A program made the translations under genes and the position numbers. Below, piece after piece: positions 30,310-31,452 of a stretch of DNA of 31,452 nt (positions are counted from its first letter, which is position 1; each line of letters opens with the position of its first letter). The notes beneath the pieces are model-generated. The model was not told the DNA's origin, searched no databases, and worked only from the letters and a program-made list of their open reading frames with translations. The DNA lies in the IMG/VR virus record IMGVR_UViG_3300021511_000281, positions 1-31,452 of that record; one strand, given 5' to 3'. The DNA is from a virus.

Positions 30310-31452
30310 CTACCCCAACGCCTTGGCCACCGTCGCGGCTTTCAATAAATCCTGCTCGGCGTAAATCAGCGTCGTATCCACCGACGAATGCCCCAGGGAA
30401 GTCCGCACAAAGTCAGGCTCAAACTGCTGCCTGGCCCGCGTGCCAAACGCGTGTCGCAACTGGTGAGGCGTCCAGGTTTCGATTTCGGTTTTTTGATTTT
30501 TGATTTTGGATTCATTTGCCTTGGCTATCGCCCGGCGGATAGCTCGGGCGTAGGAGTCCTTGTTGTAGTGGTCTGCCAGTTTGCGTTTTTTTTGGTGTCG
30601 TCGCCGTCGTCGAACATCCGGGTCATGGCTGGGCCAGGGCGGCGTCTGTCTGCTTTCTCGCTTGGCAGTGTTGCGAGCGTCTTCGGCCTCGCAGGGCTGG
30701 AAGAGATATTCCCCGCCGTCCGCACGCACCCAGTTTTTCAATATCTCCTGGGCCACCGGGCCGATGGCCACGACTCGTTCGTGCCCATGGTGTTCGGTCT
30801 TGTGGTGTTCGGGCCGATACAGCCAGACCTCGCCTGTCATGTCAATATCGCAGGTTCGCATAATGGTCATCTCGCCGCTCCGCATTCCGGTATGCCACTG
30901 GAGTTGTATCATCGCCCATATTGTCGGCGAGACCCAAGGCTCAATTTGTCGGACGGTTTCCCACCCCACGGGCTGGACGCGTTTGGTTTCCCGTCCACCG
31001 CGTCCGGATCGCAGAGGTCGCAGACATTTCAGCTCAGCCAGTTGTGCCGGTGCCACGAGTCGCTCTTCGGCAGCCCACTCGAACATCTGGCGGATCCGCG
31101 CGATGTGGCGATTGATTGCCTGGCGGACACGGCCCTCGTCGATCATGGCCTGGCGGCACCGCTTGAGTTGCGGTATGCCGAAGTCGGTAACCGGCGTATC
31201 GGCATAGAGACGGGCCACGAGTCTGATAGCGGCAGCCTGGTTGTATACCTCTGGTGTCTTGCGTCCGTTCCTGCGATAGACACGGGAAACTTCCTTGGCG
31301 TAGCCGGCGAGCAATTCCGCCATGGTTGTTACGGATTGCGGAGGCATGTCTTCCCCGGTGGCGAGCCACTCGGCGATACGGCGGTGATATTTAGCCTCAG
31401 CCTGCGGCGTGCCCCATTTTCCGCAATAGTAATCTCGCCCACTGAGTCGCAC
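30310..31452 (-). CDS. Tyrosine recombinase / phage integrase (5' end cut by window edge)
   Basis: At least 380 residues, running off the right edge. The GTG at the edge is probably not the true start; comparable integrases have ~25 more N-terminal residues before SGRDYYCGKWG. A SAM-like core-binding domain (AIRLVARLYADTPVTDF, RQAINRHIARIRQMFEWA) precedes the catalytic domain: first Arg in TGMRSGE (near 30880-30897), HxxR in HQLRHAFG (near 30445-30468), a His in LGHSSVDTT, and the nucleophile Tyr at 30361-30363 (LIYAEQ). It catalyses phage integration and excision. A heptamer repeat lies in frame just before the HxxR box (KIKNQKTEIE), which may be an insertion. The attachment site is not identified. 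Confidence 0.92.
   Translation of the reverse strand: MRLSGRDYYCGKWGTPQAEAKYHRRIAEWLATGEDMPPQSVTTMAELLAGYAKEVSRVYRRNGRKTPEVYNQAAAIRLVARLYADTPVTDFGIPQLKRCRQAMIDEGRVRQAINRHIARIRQMFEWAAEERLVAPAQLAELKCLRPLRSGRGGRETKRVQPVGWETVRQIEPWVSPTIWAMIQLQWHTGMRSGEMTIMRTCDIDMTGEVWLYRPEHHKTEHHGHERVVAIGPVAQEILKNWVRADGGEYLFQPCEAEDARNTAKRESRQTPPWPSHDPDVRRRRRHQKKRKLADHYNKDSYARAIRRAIAKANESKIKNQKTEIETWTPHQLRHAFGTRARQQFEPDFVRTSLGHSSVDTTLIYAEQDLLKAATVAKALG
30479..30512 (-). repeat. Heptamer repeat, TCCAAAA family, inside the integrase gene
   Basis: About four degenerate 7-bp units (AATCCAA, AATCAAA, AATCAAA, AAACCGA on the coding strand) encode ESKIKNQKTEIE, ~15 residues before the HxxR catalytic box. The length keeps the reading frame. 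Confidence 0.75.

Overview
The window is most of a lambda-like siphovirus prophage (or a phage contig), cut at both ends. A terminase large subunit without its N-terminus enters at the left edge. A tyrosine integrase on the minus strand leaves at the right edge. The host is most likely a Planctomycetes/Phycisphaerae-type bacterium. The basis for that is inference: moderately high GC, the style of the integrase N-terminus, and several families of 7-bp tandem repeats of a kind known from planctomycete and cyanobacterial genomes. No marker gene fixes the taxon.

Layout. 1-1920 is the terminase. 1974-5844 is a tightly overlapping cassette: a zinc-ribbon protein, a ParB-like protein, a ParB-ParB-methyltransferase fusion, a HAD-fold protein and a close relative of CmoA, the carboxy-SAM synthase. 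5944-7855 is a two-gene insert of lower GC: a TIR-domain protein and a three-helix membrane protein, which look like a defence or conflict module. 8058-13530 is the head module in lambda order: gpW-like connector, portal, S49 protease with an in-frame scaffold start, decoration-like protein with a lectin-like C-terminus, and major capsid protein. 13665-14624 is a run of small membrane-associated proteins (TM/coiled coil, lipoprotein, a hidden frame, holin-like). 14628-18185 holds head-tail joining and tail tube genes, ending in a probable -1 frameshift pair. 18213-29770 holds the tape measure, tail tip and fibre genes. 29767-30255 (minus) is a staphylococcal-nuclease-like lipoprotein and 30310-31452 (minus) the integrase.

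All structural genes lie on the plus strand. Many have ATGA, TAATG or TGATG overlaps, consistent with one long late transcript. No endolysin, repressor or replication gene is visible, so the early region lies outside the window.

The most unusual content is (1) the ParB/MTase/HAD/CmoA cassette, which suggests a phage use of carboxy-SAM or another nucleic-acid modification; (2) the TIR-membrane pair; (3) heptamer repeats at gene junctions that supply stop codons and Shine-Dalgarno sequences and, in one gene, encode a whole lipoprotein signal peptide; and (4) a poly-A -1 frameshift site before the tape measure gene together with a second, hidden, out-of-frame coding segment near 14.2 kb.
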